This document shows positions 1 to 7,289 of a stretch of 64,000 nt of DNA, piece by piece; position 1 is the first letter of the stretch, and every line of letters begins with the position of its first letter. The stretch is taken from positions 310,001 to 374,000 of the forward strand of contig CAWDZQ010000004.1 of assembly GCA_963807065.1 (NCBI GenBank), written 5' to 3'. The notes beneath the pieces are model-generated. The model was not told the origin of the DNA, made no database searches, and saw only the letters and a list, made by a program, of their open reading frames with translations. The DNA is from CAWAND01 sp963807065 (GTDB lineage: Bacteria > Chloroflexota > Anaerolineae > Anaerolineales > E44-bin32). The translations under genes were made by a program, and so were the position numbers.

Positions 1-1157
1 GGCAGCTGGCCGCCCTTGGTGACGTTGTCGATCAAGCTCTGGCGATCGACGGCCTCCGACAGGGCCAAGCGGACGCGCTGATCACTCACCACTGGGGCCT
101 TGGTGTTGAAACCGTAGTAGTAGGTGCACGGCGTCGGGCCGATGTAGAGCTCCTTGGAGAGCGTGGGGTCGGCCTTCACGCGGTCGATATCAGACAGCGG
201 GACGGGGGCGTAGTCGACATCGCCGGCCTCGTAGGCGGCGAACGCCGGCTGCTGGTCCAGCATGCTGAACTGCACTTCGTCAATCTTCGGCACCGGGATG
301 TCGTCCATCCCAGGCCAGAAGGGGTTCGTGACGATTGTCATGGTCGAGTCATGGACCCATTCCTTCAGGGCGAAGGGACCATAGCTCTGCATGAAGCCGG
401 GCTCGATCCAGCGATCGCCGCGGGCCTCGGTGCAGTCATCGCCTTCGATGACCCAGCTCGGCTCGGCGCGGGCGATCCACATCCCGGCGATATTGGCATT
501 GTAAGCCGCCTGCTGGTTGAAGGTGATCGACAGGGTCGTCGCGTCCGGCGCGGACACACCAACATCCGCTGCCGTGCCGTCACCGCTGTTGAAGGCATCA
601 GCGCCGGCGACAGCGAAGCCCAAGACATAGGCGTACGATGAAGCTGTGGCCGGGTCGATCGTGCGCAGCAGACCGTACATGAAGTCTTGTGCGGTCACCA
701 TGCGCGGATTGCCGTCGCAGTCCATTACCTGGACGACCTTAGAGCCGTCCCAGCGCACCCACGGGACATCGCCCTGCAGGTGGAAGGTCAGCGTCTTGCC
801 ATCGGCGCTCGTGTCCCAGGAGGTAGCCATCGCTGGCAACAGCTCGCCCGTGGCTTCGTTCTGGCGAGTCAGGCCGACGGTCAGCTCCTCGACCACCTGG
901 ACTGACGAGGTGTCGGTTGAGGTTGACGGGTCAATCGTTGGAACATCGCCCACACCAAACGAGTTGGCATCATGGACGATCTTGGGGCCCATTGCTTCGG
1001 CACCCGGGGTAGCCGTGATGACGACGGTTTGTGGCGTGCCTTCGACCATGCGAGTAACCTCGACGGTCTGGGGGGCAGCGGCACCGCCGCAGGCGGCCAA
1101 GACCATGCTGGCGACAACCAGCAGGCCGAACACCATCATAAACTTGCTCGTTCTCAT
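1..1157 (-). CDS. Oligopeptide ABC transporter substrate-binding lipoprotein (SBP family 5), 3' end outside window
   Basis: The reading frame stays open from ATG 1157 to the left edge, so about 385 residues are visible and the C-terminus is missing. The N-terminus is a lipoprotein signal: charged start, hydrophobic stretch, lipobox VLAAC, then a Thr/Pro-rich tether. Family 5 features follow: a LLPAMATSW-type strand, DFMYGLLRTIDP, SYGPFALKEW, and RVRLALSEAVDR near the cut. An AAGGAG ribosome site lies just upstream of the ATG. It is third after the two ATPases at 1327-3344 (170 nt gap with an inverted repeat GGCTCG/CGAGCC), so it should deliver peptides or similar ligands to that importer. No permease lies within the visible operon. 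One could follow beyond the edge, or the fused permease at 16033 could serve. Confidence 0.93.
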   Translation of the reverse strand, partial: MRTSKFMMVFGLLVVASMVLAACGGAAAPQTVEVTRMVEGTPQTVVITATPGAEAMGPKIVHDANSFGVGDVPTIDPSTSTDTSSVQVVEELTVGLTRQNEATGELLPAMATSWDTSADGKTLTFHLQGDVPWVRWDGSKVVQVMDCDGNPRMVTAQDFMYGLLRTIDPATASSYAYVLGFAVAGADAFNSGDGTAADVGVSAPDATTLSITFNQQAAYNANIAGMWIARAEPSWVIEGDDCTEARGDRWIEPGFMQSYGPFALKEWVHDSTMTIVTNPFWPGMDDIPVPKIDEVQFSMLDQQPAFAAYEAGDVDYAPVPLSDIDRVKADPTLSKELYIGPTPCTYYYGFNTKAPVVSDQRVRLALSEAVDRQSLIDNVTKGGQL

Positions 1158-1326
1158 GGCGCTCTCTTCTCCTTCCAAGAGTTTTAGAATGCGATCCCAA
1201 ACGGGTCTAGCTTGCCTGAATTTCCTTCCCGATTACACCACCTCCTCTCATCTCATCTCGGCTCGAAAACCCGCGTTCTCGTTCAACAAACAACAGCCTG
1301 CTTCAACGAGCCAAGCTGTCCGTATT

Positions 1327-2313
1327 CTAAACCAGGTGACAGTACACCCAATGCGAGGGCGATACCTCCCGCCACTCGGGACCAACATTCTCGCAAACCT
1401 CAACCGCCAGCGGGCAGCGGGTGTGGAATTGGCAACCCGACGGTGGATTGGCCGGGCTAGGTACGTCGCCCTCGAGGATGATCCGCTTGCGCCGTTTCTC
1501 TTTGCCGGGATCGGGAATCGGGACCGCCGAAAGCAGCGCCTGGGTGTAAGGGTGCAGGGGATTGGTGTAGAGCTCCTCCCGATCGGCCAGTTCCATGATC
1601 TTACCCAGGTACATGACGGCTACCCGATCCGAGATGTGGCGCACCATGCTCAAGTCGTGGGCGATGAACAGGTAGGTAAGCCCCAATTTCTCCTGCAGCT
1701 CTTCCAACAGGTTGACGACCTGGGCCTGAATAGACACGTCCAACGCGGAGATGGGTTCATCGCATACGATGAATTCGGGCTCGAGAGCCAAAGCCCGCGC
1801 GATGCCGATCCGCTGCCGCTGACCGCCTGAGAATTCATGCGGGTAGCGATTGATGAAATACGGATTGAGGCCCACCAGGCGTAGCAGTTCTTCGACGCGC
1901 TCGCGGCGCTCGCGGCGGCTTCCGATATTGTGGACATCCAAGGGCTCCCCCACGATGGCACCCACCGTCATGCGCGGGTTGAGGGACGCGTAGGGGTCCT
2001 GGAAGATAATTTGCAGATCGCGCCGCAAATTGCGCAGCTTCTCGGCGCCAACCACGGTTAGATCGGTCTCGCCAAAGAAGACATGGCCGGAGGTGGGGGG
2101 GTAGAGCTGCAAAATCGAGCGGCCGGTAGTCGATTTCCCACAGCCACTTTCGCCCACCAACCCGAGGGTCTCCCCCTGAAAGATGTCGAAGCTGACGCCA
2201 TCGACTGCCTTAACGGCGCCCACTTGCCGCTGGAGAAATATGCCGCGCGTGATCGGAAAGTGTTTCTTCAAATTTACGACGCGGACCAGGGCCTCCCCGT
2301 TGGTTTCGGTCAT
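1327..2313 (-). CDS. Oligopeptide/dipeptide ABC transporter ATP-binding protein (OppF/DppF-like)
   Basis: This 328-aa ATPase powers a peptide-type importer from the cytoplasmic face. Walker A GESGCGKST is near residue 55, the ABC signature SGGQRQRIGIARALA and Walker B IVCDEP follow, and the H-loop lies in LFIAHDLSMV. The C-terminal oligopeptide-ABC extension has cysteines in CQFHTRCPLAVEVC and a final CHLV. In related Opp ATPases such a cysteine group has been reported to hold an iron-sulfur cluster. Its ATG overlaps the stop of the upstream ATPase as ATGA, so the pair is translationally coupled and probably forms a heterodimer. The N-terminal phrase KKHFPITRG with an inserted segment before VKAVDGVSF is typical of OppF rather than OppD. 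Confidence 0.95.
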   Translation of the reverse strand: MTETNGEALVRVVNLKKHFPITRGIFLQRQVGAVKAVDGVSFDIFQGETLGLVGESGCGKSTTGRSILQLYPPTSGHVFFGETDLTVVGAEKLRNLRRDLQIIFQDPYASLNPRMTVGAIVGEPLDVHNIGSRRERRERVEELLRLVGLNPYFINRYPHEFSGGQRQRIGIARALALEPEFIVCDEPISALDVSIQAQVVNLLEELQEKLGLTYLFIAHDLSMVRHISDRVAVMYLGKIMELADREELYTNPLHPYTQALLSAVPIPDPGKEKRRKRIILEGDVPSPANPPSGCQFHTRCPLAVEVCENVGPEWREVSPSHWVYCHLV

Positions 2314-3344
2314 GCGACAGGCTCCGGCATCTTGATGCCCGCTTCAGCCAACATGTCTTGTCTCAACTCGTTGGTCTCTATGTCAACCCAACAAGCCGCA
2401 CTGTGATTGGGTCGCATCATGTAAAGAGGCGGATTGTGCTGGCGGCAAATGTCCTGGACGTAGGGGCACCGCGCAGCGAAGGGGCAGCCTGTGGGCAGGT
2501 CAACCAGGTCCGGGGGCAAGCCTTCAATTGACTCGAGTTTGTTGCCGGCATCCTTGTCCATCCGAGGCAAAGATCTGAGAAGCAATGACGTATAGGGGTG
2601 CAACGGCGAGTCATACAGTTCATTCACTCTGGCGTCCTCGACGATGAAGCCAGCGTACATCACCAAAACCCGGTCCGCCAAGCCGGCCACGACACCCAGG
2701 TCATGGGTGATCCAGATCAGTGACATACCAAACTGCTCGCGCAACCGAAGAACGAGATCGACGATCTGCGCCTGGATGGTGACATCCAGGGCCGTCGTCG
2801 GTTCATCGGCGATCAACAAAGTCGGGTTGCAGCTCAGCGCCATGGCAATCATCGCCCGTTGCCGCATTCCGCCTGAGAATTGGTGGGGATAATCGTCGAG
2901 CCGATCCCGACCGTTAGGAATACCCACCAGCTCCAACAGCTGGGCAGCGCGTTCCTCGGCGTCCTCTTCACCCATGCCCAGATGGACCATCAGGGGTTCT
3001 TTGAGCTGCAAGCCCACCGTGAGCACCGGGTTGAGCGATGTCATGGGATCTTGGAAAACCATGGCAATTTGGCTGCCACGGATGGTTCGCATCTTCGATT
3101 GGGGAAGTTCGAGGAGATCCTGACCGTTGAAAATGACTTGCCCCTCGACCGTCGCCGGGGGTTCGGGCAACAGCCTCATCACCGATAGCACCGACACACT
3201 CTTGCCACAACCGCTTTCACCCACGATTCCGACGGATTCGCCTTCTTCAATGCTGTACGAAATTCCGTTGACCGCCTTGACTGTCCCCTCTTCGGTATGG
3301 AACCTGGTGGTCAGGTTCTTGACTTCGAGAATGTGTCGTGACAA
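2310..3344 (-). CDS. Oligopeptide/dipeptide ABC transporter ATP-binding protein (OppD/DppD-like)
   Basis: This 344-aa ATPase is the first gene of the opp-type operon. Walker A is GESGCGKSV, Walker B LLIADEPTTALDV, signature FSGGMRQRAMIAMAL, and the oligopeptide C-terminal extension carries CPFAARCPYVQDIC. The start is TTG at 3344, giving TTG-TCA-CGA (MSRHILEVKNL), supported by a GGAGAG ribosome site about 7 nt upstream and by family alignment. No ATG fits. The transcript leader is about 200 nt, running from the promoter at 3550-3577. Coupling to the next ATPase is by a 4-nt overlap. Confidence 0.95.
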   Translation of the reverse strand: MSRHILEVKNLTTRFHTEEGTVKAVNGISYSIEEGESVGIVGESGCGKSVSVLSVMRLLPEPPATVEGQVIFNGQDLLELPQSKMRTIRGSQIAMVFQDPMTSLNPVLTVGLQLKEPLMVHLGMGEEDAEERAAQLLELVGIPNGRDRLDDYPHQFSGGMRQRAMIAMALSCNPTLLIADEPTTALDVTIQAQIVDLVLRLREQFGMSLIWITHDLGVVAGLADRVLVMYAGFIVEDARVNELYDSPLHPYTSLLLRSLPRMDKDAGNKLESIEGLPPDLVDLPTGCPFAARCPYVQDICRQHNPPLYMMRPNHSAACWVDIETNELRQDMLAEAGIKMPEPVA

Positions 3345-3519
3345 CTGGTTCTCTCCATCCCTACAGTCATGATTTCATGGCCGCTTCGATGCGCCATCCC
3401 CCGCCGACGCGCGACCCGGTCACCTCACCCGACTCAGGTGCCTTCGAAAATCGCAAGCCGGGCGTAGGTCGGAAAGGCAGGCCGCGACTGAGTCATCAAC
3501 GCCCTGCCTCTATCTTCTG

Positions 3520-3533
3520 AACTCATGTGAGTT
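3520..3533. promoter_or_regulatory. 14-bp palindrome downstream of the opp promoter (candidate operator)
   Basis: AACTCA-TG-TGAGTT is a perfect inverted repeat. It lies roughly 10-23 nt downstream of the transcription start predicted from the promoter at 3550-3577, a usual position for a repressor site. The cognate regulator is not identifiable in the window. Confidence 0.45.
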
Positions 3534-3549
3534 AATCCACCTAGCGGGG

Positions 3550-3577
3550 ATTATACCCACAAATGGGCCTCCGTCAA
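3550..3577 (-). promoter_or_regulatory. Sigma-70-type promoter of the opp-like operon
   Basis: On the minus strand TTGACG (3577-3572) is separated by 16 nt from a perfect TATAAT (3555-3550). It points at the TTG-started ATPase gene 200 nt downstream. The same TTGACN-N16-TATAAT/TACAAT layout occurs at the rRNA operon and at 43228-43255. The leader from about 3543 to 3345 contains no known riboswitch that I can recognise. Confidence 0.75.
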
Positions 3578-3634
3578 CCTTGGGCATTTCCGATTGTCCA
3601 GCTTGTTTAGACAAGGTCCCTTCCTGTGCAGGCC

Positions 3635-3913
3635 CTACGCTCTCAGGCTGAGCATGCCGAACCCCAATGGGGTGGCATACAGCATGATGTTGTTGGACAT
3701 CCGGTGCTCGATGTCTTTGTAAGTCGGAAGCCGCGCACCTTTTCTGGACGTCTGCTGGGAACCCGGGCGGGCGCATTCCATGGTCAGCGCGGCAGTCTCC
3801 AACACCCGCCGCCGGGCCCCGGCCGGGGCCGAGATCTCGTCGCACAACCCGCGCAGCGACCGCCTCAATTCATAATCGAAATCCGGCTCGTTAAACAGTC
3901 TAAGAAAACTCAT
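3635..3913 (-). CDS. Hypothetical protein following an ECF sigma factor
   Basis: A 92-aa reading frame starts at ATG 3913, 14 nt inside the end of the ECF sigma gene, and ends at 3635. The N-terminal half is charged and helical (DFDYELRRSLRGLCDEI). The C-terminal part is mildly hydrophobic (NNIMLYATPLGFGMLSL). The position is that of an anti-sigma factor or sigma accessory protein, but it lacks both the HxxxCxxC zinc motif and a clear membrane helix, so no function is assigned. Overlap with the sigma gene supports coupling. Chance ORF formation in GC-rich DNA is the alternative. Confidence 0.45.
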   Translation of the reverse strand: MSFLRLFNEPDFDYELRRSLRGLCDEISAPAGARRRVLETAALTMECARPGSQQTSRKGARLPTYKDIEHRMSNNIMLYATPLGFGMLSLRA

Positions 3914-4493
3914 ACGACGCCAACGTCATCTGCCAGGCCTCCGTCCGCAGCCGTTTCTTCAGGGCCGCCCGTGCATAATACATCCTCGACTTGACCGTAC
4001 CCTCGGGAACTCCCAAGATCTCAGCAATCTTGGTTAACGGCAGATCGTTCACATAATACATCACCACCACCACTCGCTGGGGAAACGGTAAAAGGGCAAC
4101 CGCCCGACGAACGCGTTCGGCTTGCTCTCGGATCTCGAGTTGGTGGTGGGGCGTTGGCCTGACCTCTCGGCTCAACCACTCCCCGAGTTCACCCAGATAG
4201 CGCATCCAGCGTTTGCGCTTCTTGATCCACGTGTAGGAAAGGTTGGCGGTCACGCGGTAGAGCCAAGGTTCGAGCGGCCGATCGGGATCAACGCGATGCG
4301 CAAACCGATGCATTCTTAGGAAGACGTCTTGTAAAAGATCGGAAGCGGCGTCTTCGTCGTTGGTGATCATCAGCGCGGTTCGATACACCCGCTGTTGATG
4401 GCGGTCGTAAAGCTCACCCAGAGCGTCAAGATTACCGCGCTGGAGCTCTAAGATCAGTTCCCTGTCGCTATTTTGGACCAGTGGCTGGGCCAT
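3900..4493 (-). CDS. ECF-subfamily RNA polymerase sigma factor
   Basis: The 197-aa protein directs RNA polymerase to alternative promoters. Region 2 is visible at residues 25-95 (LGELYDRHQQRVYRTAL, DEDAASDLLQDVFLRMHR, PWLYRVTANLSYTWIKKRK) and region 4 at 130-185 (LPFPQRVVVVMYYVNDLPL, KIAEILGVPEGTVKSRMYYAR). The start ATG 4493 matches the usual ECF N-terminus (SDRELILELQRGN). It is unlinked to a recognisable anti-sigma gene. Only the 92-aa ORF at 3635-3913 follows. This is one of three ECF genes in the window. Confidence 0.93.
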   Translation of the reverse strand: MAQPLVQNSDRELILELQRGNLDALGELYDRHQQRVYRTALMITNDEDAASDLLQDVFLRMHRFAHRVDPDRPLEPWLYRVTANLSYTWIKKRKRWMRYLGELGEWLSREVRPTPHHQLEIREQAERVRRAVALLPFPQRVVVVMYYVNDLPLTKIAEILGVPEGTVKSRMYYARAALKKRLRTEAWQMTLASYEFS

Positions 4494-4602
4494 TTCTCTG
4501 CGACTTCGTTTCCTTATCTACGGTTGGATGTTCCGGCAGGTTCAAACCAGTTTTCCATCCAGTTTAGCATTTGGTTCTTACGTCTGTATTTCAGACTCGC
4601 CT

Positions 4603-6516
4603 TCAAGGTCCTGGCGGGCAAGCGCCCAAGGCCTCGATGTTCCAAAGCACGCTTGGCGACGATGGATCCAGGCTGACACCACAGAGCCAAGGTGCGTGGG
4701 CCACCCATCGGGGCCGGACGTACAGCGGAATCGCAGGCAGTGAATCCCGCAGGATGGCCTGGGTCTGGCTGATGGCATCTGCGTAGGCGCTGGTATTCGG
4801 CGCCCCAAGCAGCACCCTTCCGCAGGCGGCGTCATAGGCCTCGTCATTGAACCCGGATGCGTTGCTGCCATAAGGATGATCCTCGGAGGGCACTTCCCAG
4901 CTGGCAAACATGTCGCATGGCGGCGAAATCAACGTGGGCCATGACCAAACGACGGCTTGAAATGTCCGCCCGAAGACGGGACCGTCGGGCCAGCTGGCAA
5001 ACAGCTCGCCGGGGTCCATCGTCTTGGCATGTACTTCTGCTCCGCACTGCGACAGCTCGGTCGTGAGCAGCGTGCCAAGGGCATCATAAACATCACCCGT
5101 CGGCATAAGGATCTCGAAGCTCAGCGGTGTGCCGTCCGCTATCCCCGGGATTCCGTTCGCCGTACGTGTCTCCGTGGCAGAGGTGCCGGCCGCCCAGCCG
5201 ACGGACTCCAAGAGCATTCGGCCAGCAATGGGATCGTAGACTGTCGCTGAAGCAGGCGCCGAATAGCGTGGATGCGACGGTGGTATGTAACTGTCAGCGG
5301 GCTCACCCGCACCATGCAGCACCGAATCGACAATCTTCTGCCGGTCAATACAGACGGAAAGAGCACGCCGCGTGCCAACGTCAGAGAACAGGCCGTCTGC
5401 CTGGCCATCGCCAACCGGATCCAGATTCATGTCGAGCCTCATCACGAGAGGTCCGGGAACGCTCGAGTAACTCAAATCGCCAGCCGCCTGGGCAGCCTCG
5501 AGTTGAGGCACATCGCCCGGCCCCAGGAGGGTCTCGTCCAGAACATCGCACTCTCCTGTCTTGACCTGGTCGATGGCGCTACCAGCCTGATCCCCGAGAA
5601 ATCGAAAGATAAGGCGTTCAAATGCAGTCTTGTCCGGCGCCGCCGCCCAGTAGGCAGGGTTGGGGGTGAGCACGATTTGTTCCCCTGCCGTCCAATGGTC
5701 GATCTGGTAGGGACCCCAGCCGATGGGCATCCTGGTTGCCAGGTCGGAGGACCGCACGTCGTCTGCCGTCATATCCTTGAGCAAGTGGCTCGGCAAGGGA
5801 GTCCAAAAGTTCGACTGGTAGTCAGCATCGACGAAGCCCGGGAGCCCGGCCCATTCCACGGTCAGATCATCGACCGCTTTGAAGCTGAAGGTGCGAGCAA
5901 AAAGGTACTTCGTGCTGGGCGTGGCCGGGTCACCATCCAGCGTGTAGGAGAAGACCGAGTCGGCCGCCGTGAGCGGCTGGCCATCCGACCAGGTGAGGCC
6001 GGGCATGATCGTGAAATCAGCCACTTGCCGATCCATGTCAACTGATCCGCCAGCATAGGTCTGAATACAATCTCTCTGTGCGCAACCGGATGGGAGATAG
6101 GGCAAGCCCCGGACAAGCGATTCCGGCTGATCGGTCTCCGGGTTGACGTAGACGTCCCCCGACCGAAGGCTGACGCTCTCGAAGCGGGCCTGGCCGTTGT
6201 CAAACGTCGGCAAGCCAGCCAGGATGACGGGAGCAACTTTGAACCCCAAGACATCGACGGGGCCATCGTAAATCGCCTCCAGGATGGTGTCTGCCTCACG
6301 TGTGGTGTCATCGTACAGATAGAGTGAACTTGGCTCTTGGGCCAAGCAGACGATGAGATCAGTGTGGGCCGGCGGCGGCGTTGGAGTGGGCGCGGTAATC
6401 TGCGCGCTCTCCGTCGGCGCCAGGGTCGGCAGAGGCGGCTCCGTCAGCCGCGAGCAGGCGGTGAGCCCCGCCGCCAGGACGAGCCAGAAGCACAAGCGTA
6501 CCAAAGGTCGTTTCAT
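4603..6516 (-). CDS. Peptide-type ABC transporter substrate-binding lipoprotein (SBP family 5)
   Basis: This 637-aa extracytoplasmic receptor has a lipoprotein signal (LAAGLTACS) and a Pro/Thr-rich tether. Family 5 landmarks are MPGLTWSDGQPLTAADSVF, GPYQIDHWTAGEQIVLTPN, RRALSVCIDRQKIV and a C-terminal PRWVAHAPWLCG. Its ATG overlaps the trmD stop as ATGA, so it is co-translated with a tRNA-modification gene, an odd pairing. It is divergent in sequence from the receptor at 1-1157. No transporter genes adjoin it, so it may feed the ATPases at 1327-3344 or the fused permease at 16033-19935. Confidence 0.92.
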   Translation of the reverse strand: MKRPLVRLCFWLVLAAGLTACSRLTEPPLPTLAPTESAQITAPTPTPPPAHTDLIVCLAQEPSSLYLYDDTTREADTILEAIYDGPVDVLGFKVAPVILAGLPTFDNGQARFESVSLRSGDVYVNPETDQPESLVRGLPYLPSGCAQRDCIQTYAGGSVDMDRQVADFTIMPGLTWSDGQPLTAADSVFSYTLDGDPATPSTKYLFARTFSFKAVDDLTVEWAGLPGFVDADYQSNFWTPLPSHLLKDMTADDVRSSDLATRMPIGWGPYQIDHWTAGEQIVLTPNPAYWAAAPDKTAFERLIFRFLGDQAGSAIDQVKTGECDVLDETLLGPGDVPQLEAAQAAGDLSYSSVPGPLVMRLDMNLDPVGDGQADGLFSDVGTRRALSVCIDRQKIVDSVLHGAGEPADSYIPPSHPRYSAPASATVYDPIAGRMLLESVGWAAGTSATETRTANGIPGIADGTPLSFEILMPTGDVYDALGTLLTTELSQCGAEVHAKTMDPGELFASWPDGPVFGRTFQAVVWSWPTLISPPCDMFASWEVPSEDHPYGSNASGFNDEAYDAACGRVLLGAPNTSAYADAISQTQAILRDSLPAIPLYVRPRWVAHAPWLCGVSLDPSSPSVLWNIEALGACPPGP

Positions 6517-7289
6517 CCCCCTACTCTTTTGTCTGGTGATGGTTTCGTCGAGCCGGCCTCCTCCGCCAACTCGGTCAGATAAGCCTGATCGTCTTCGCTG
6601 AGGTCCGCTGAGGCGATCAGGTCCGGCCTCCGATCAAAGGTCCTCCACAGCGACTGGTGACGACGCCAACGGGCGATAGCGGCATGGTCCCCTGACCGAA
6701 GAATGTCCGGCACGGGCCAGCCACGGAAATCGCCCGGCCGCGTGTAGTGCGGATGTTCGAGCAGGCCCCCGGCAAAGGAGTCACTCTCAGCCGCCGACGC
6801 GTCTCCCAGTACACCCGGAAGCCATCGGGCCACCGCGTCGATCACCATCAAGGCGGGCAGTTCGCCCCCGGTGAGCACAAAATCCCCCACCGAAACTTCG
6901 TCAGTCGCCAGGTGCTCTCGGACGCGCTCATCGACCCCCTCGTACCGCCCGGCGATCAAAGCCAGGCGAGGATGGTGCGCCAGCGCCGAAGCCTTCTTCT
7001 GAGCCAGCGGACGCCCCTGTGGCGAGAGAAGAATCACCGGGGTGACGCCCAGCGCCTCCCCCAGAACGTCCTCCACGGCGGCGAAGATCGGCTCGGGCTT
7101 CATGACCATGCCTCCGCCTCCGCCGTAGGGAACGTCGTCCGTCGTACGATGTCGATCGGTGGCGTAGTCACGGATATCGTACAGATGAACATCCAGGAGT
7201 CCATCCACCTGCGCCCGGCCGAGGACACTGGCCTTCAGATAGGGCACCATCACGTCCGGCATCAGCGAAAAGACGTCGAAGCGCATCAT
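6513..7289 (-). CDS. trmD: tRNA (guanine37-N1)-methyltransferase TrmD
   Basis: TrmD methylates G37 of tRNAs reading CNN codons, using SAM and preventing +1 frameshifting. The 258-aa protein shows the trefoil-knot SPOUT signatures: FDVFSLMPDVM at the N-terminus, LLSPQGRPL, LIAGRYEGVDERV, and SVGDFVLTGGELPALMVID. The likely start is ATG 7289, which overlaps the stop of the upstream GAF-GGDEF gene as ATGA. A TTG 6 nt further upstream is also open. The usual rpsP-rimM-rplS neighbours are absent. Instead the gene sits between a c-di-GMP-type gene and a peptide-binding lipoprotein. Confidence 0.97.
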   Translation of the reverse strand: MMRFDVFSLMPDVMVPYLKASVLGRAQVDGLLDVHLYDIRDYATDRHRTTDDVPYGGGGGMVMKPEPIFAAVEDVLGEALGVTPVILLSPQGRPLAQKKASALAHHPRLALIAGRYEGVDERVREHLATDEVSVGDFVLTGGELPALMVIDAVARWLPGVLGDASAAESDSFAGGLLEHPHYTRPGDFRGWPVPDILRSGDHAAIARWRRHQSLWRTFDRRPDLIASADLSEDDQAYLTELAEEAGSTKPSPDKRVGG

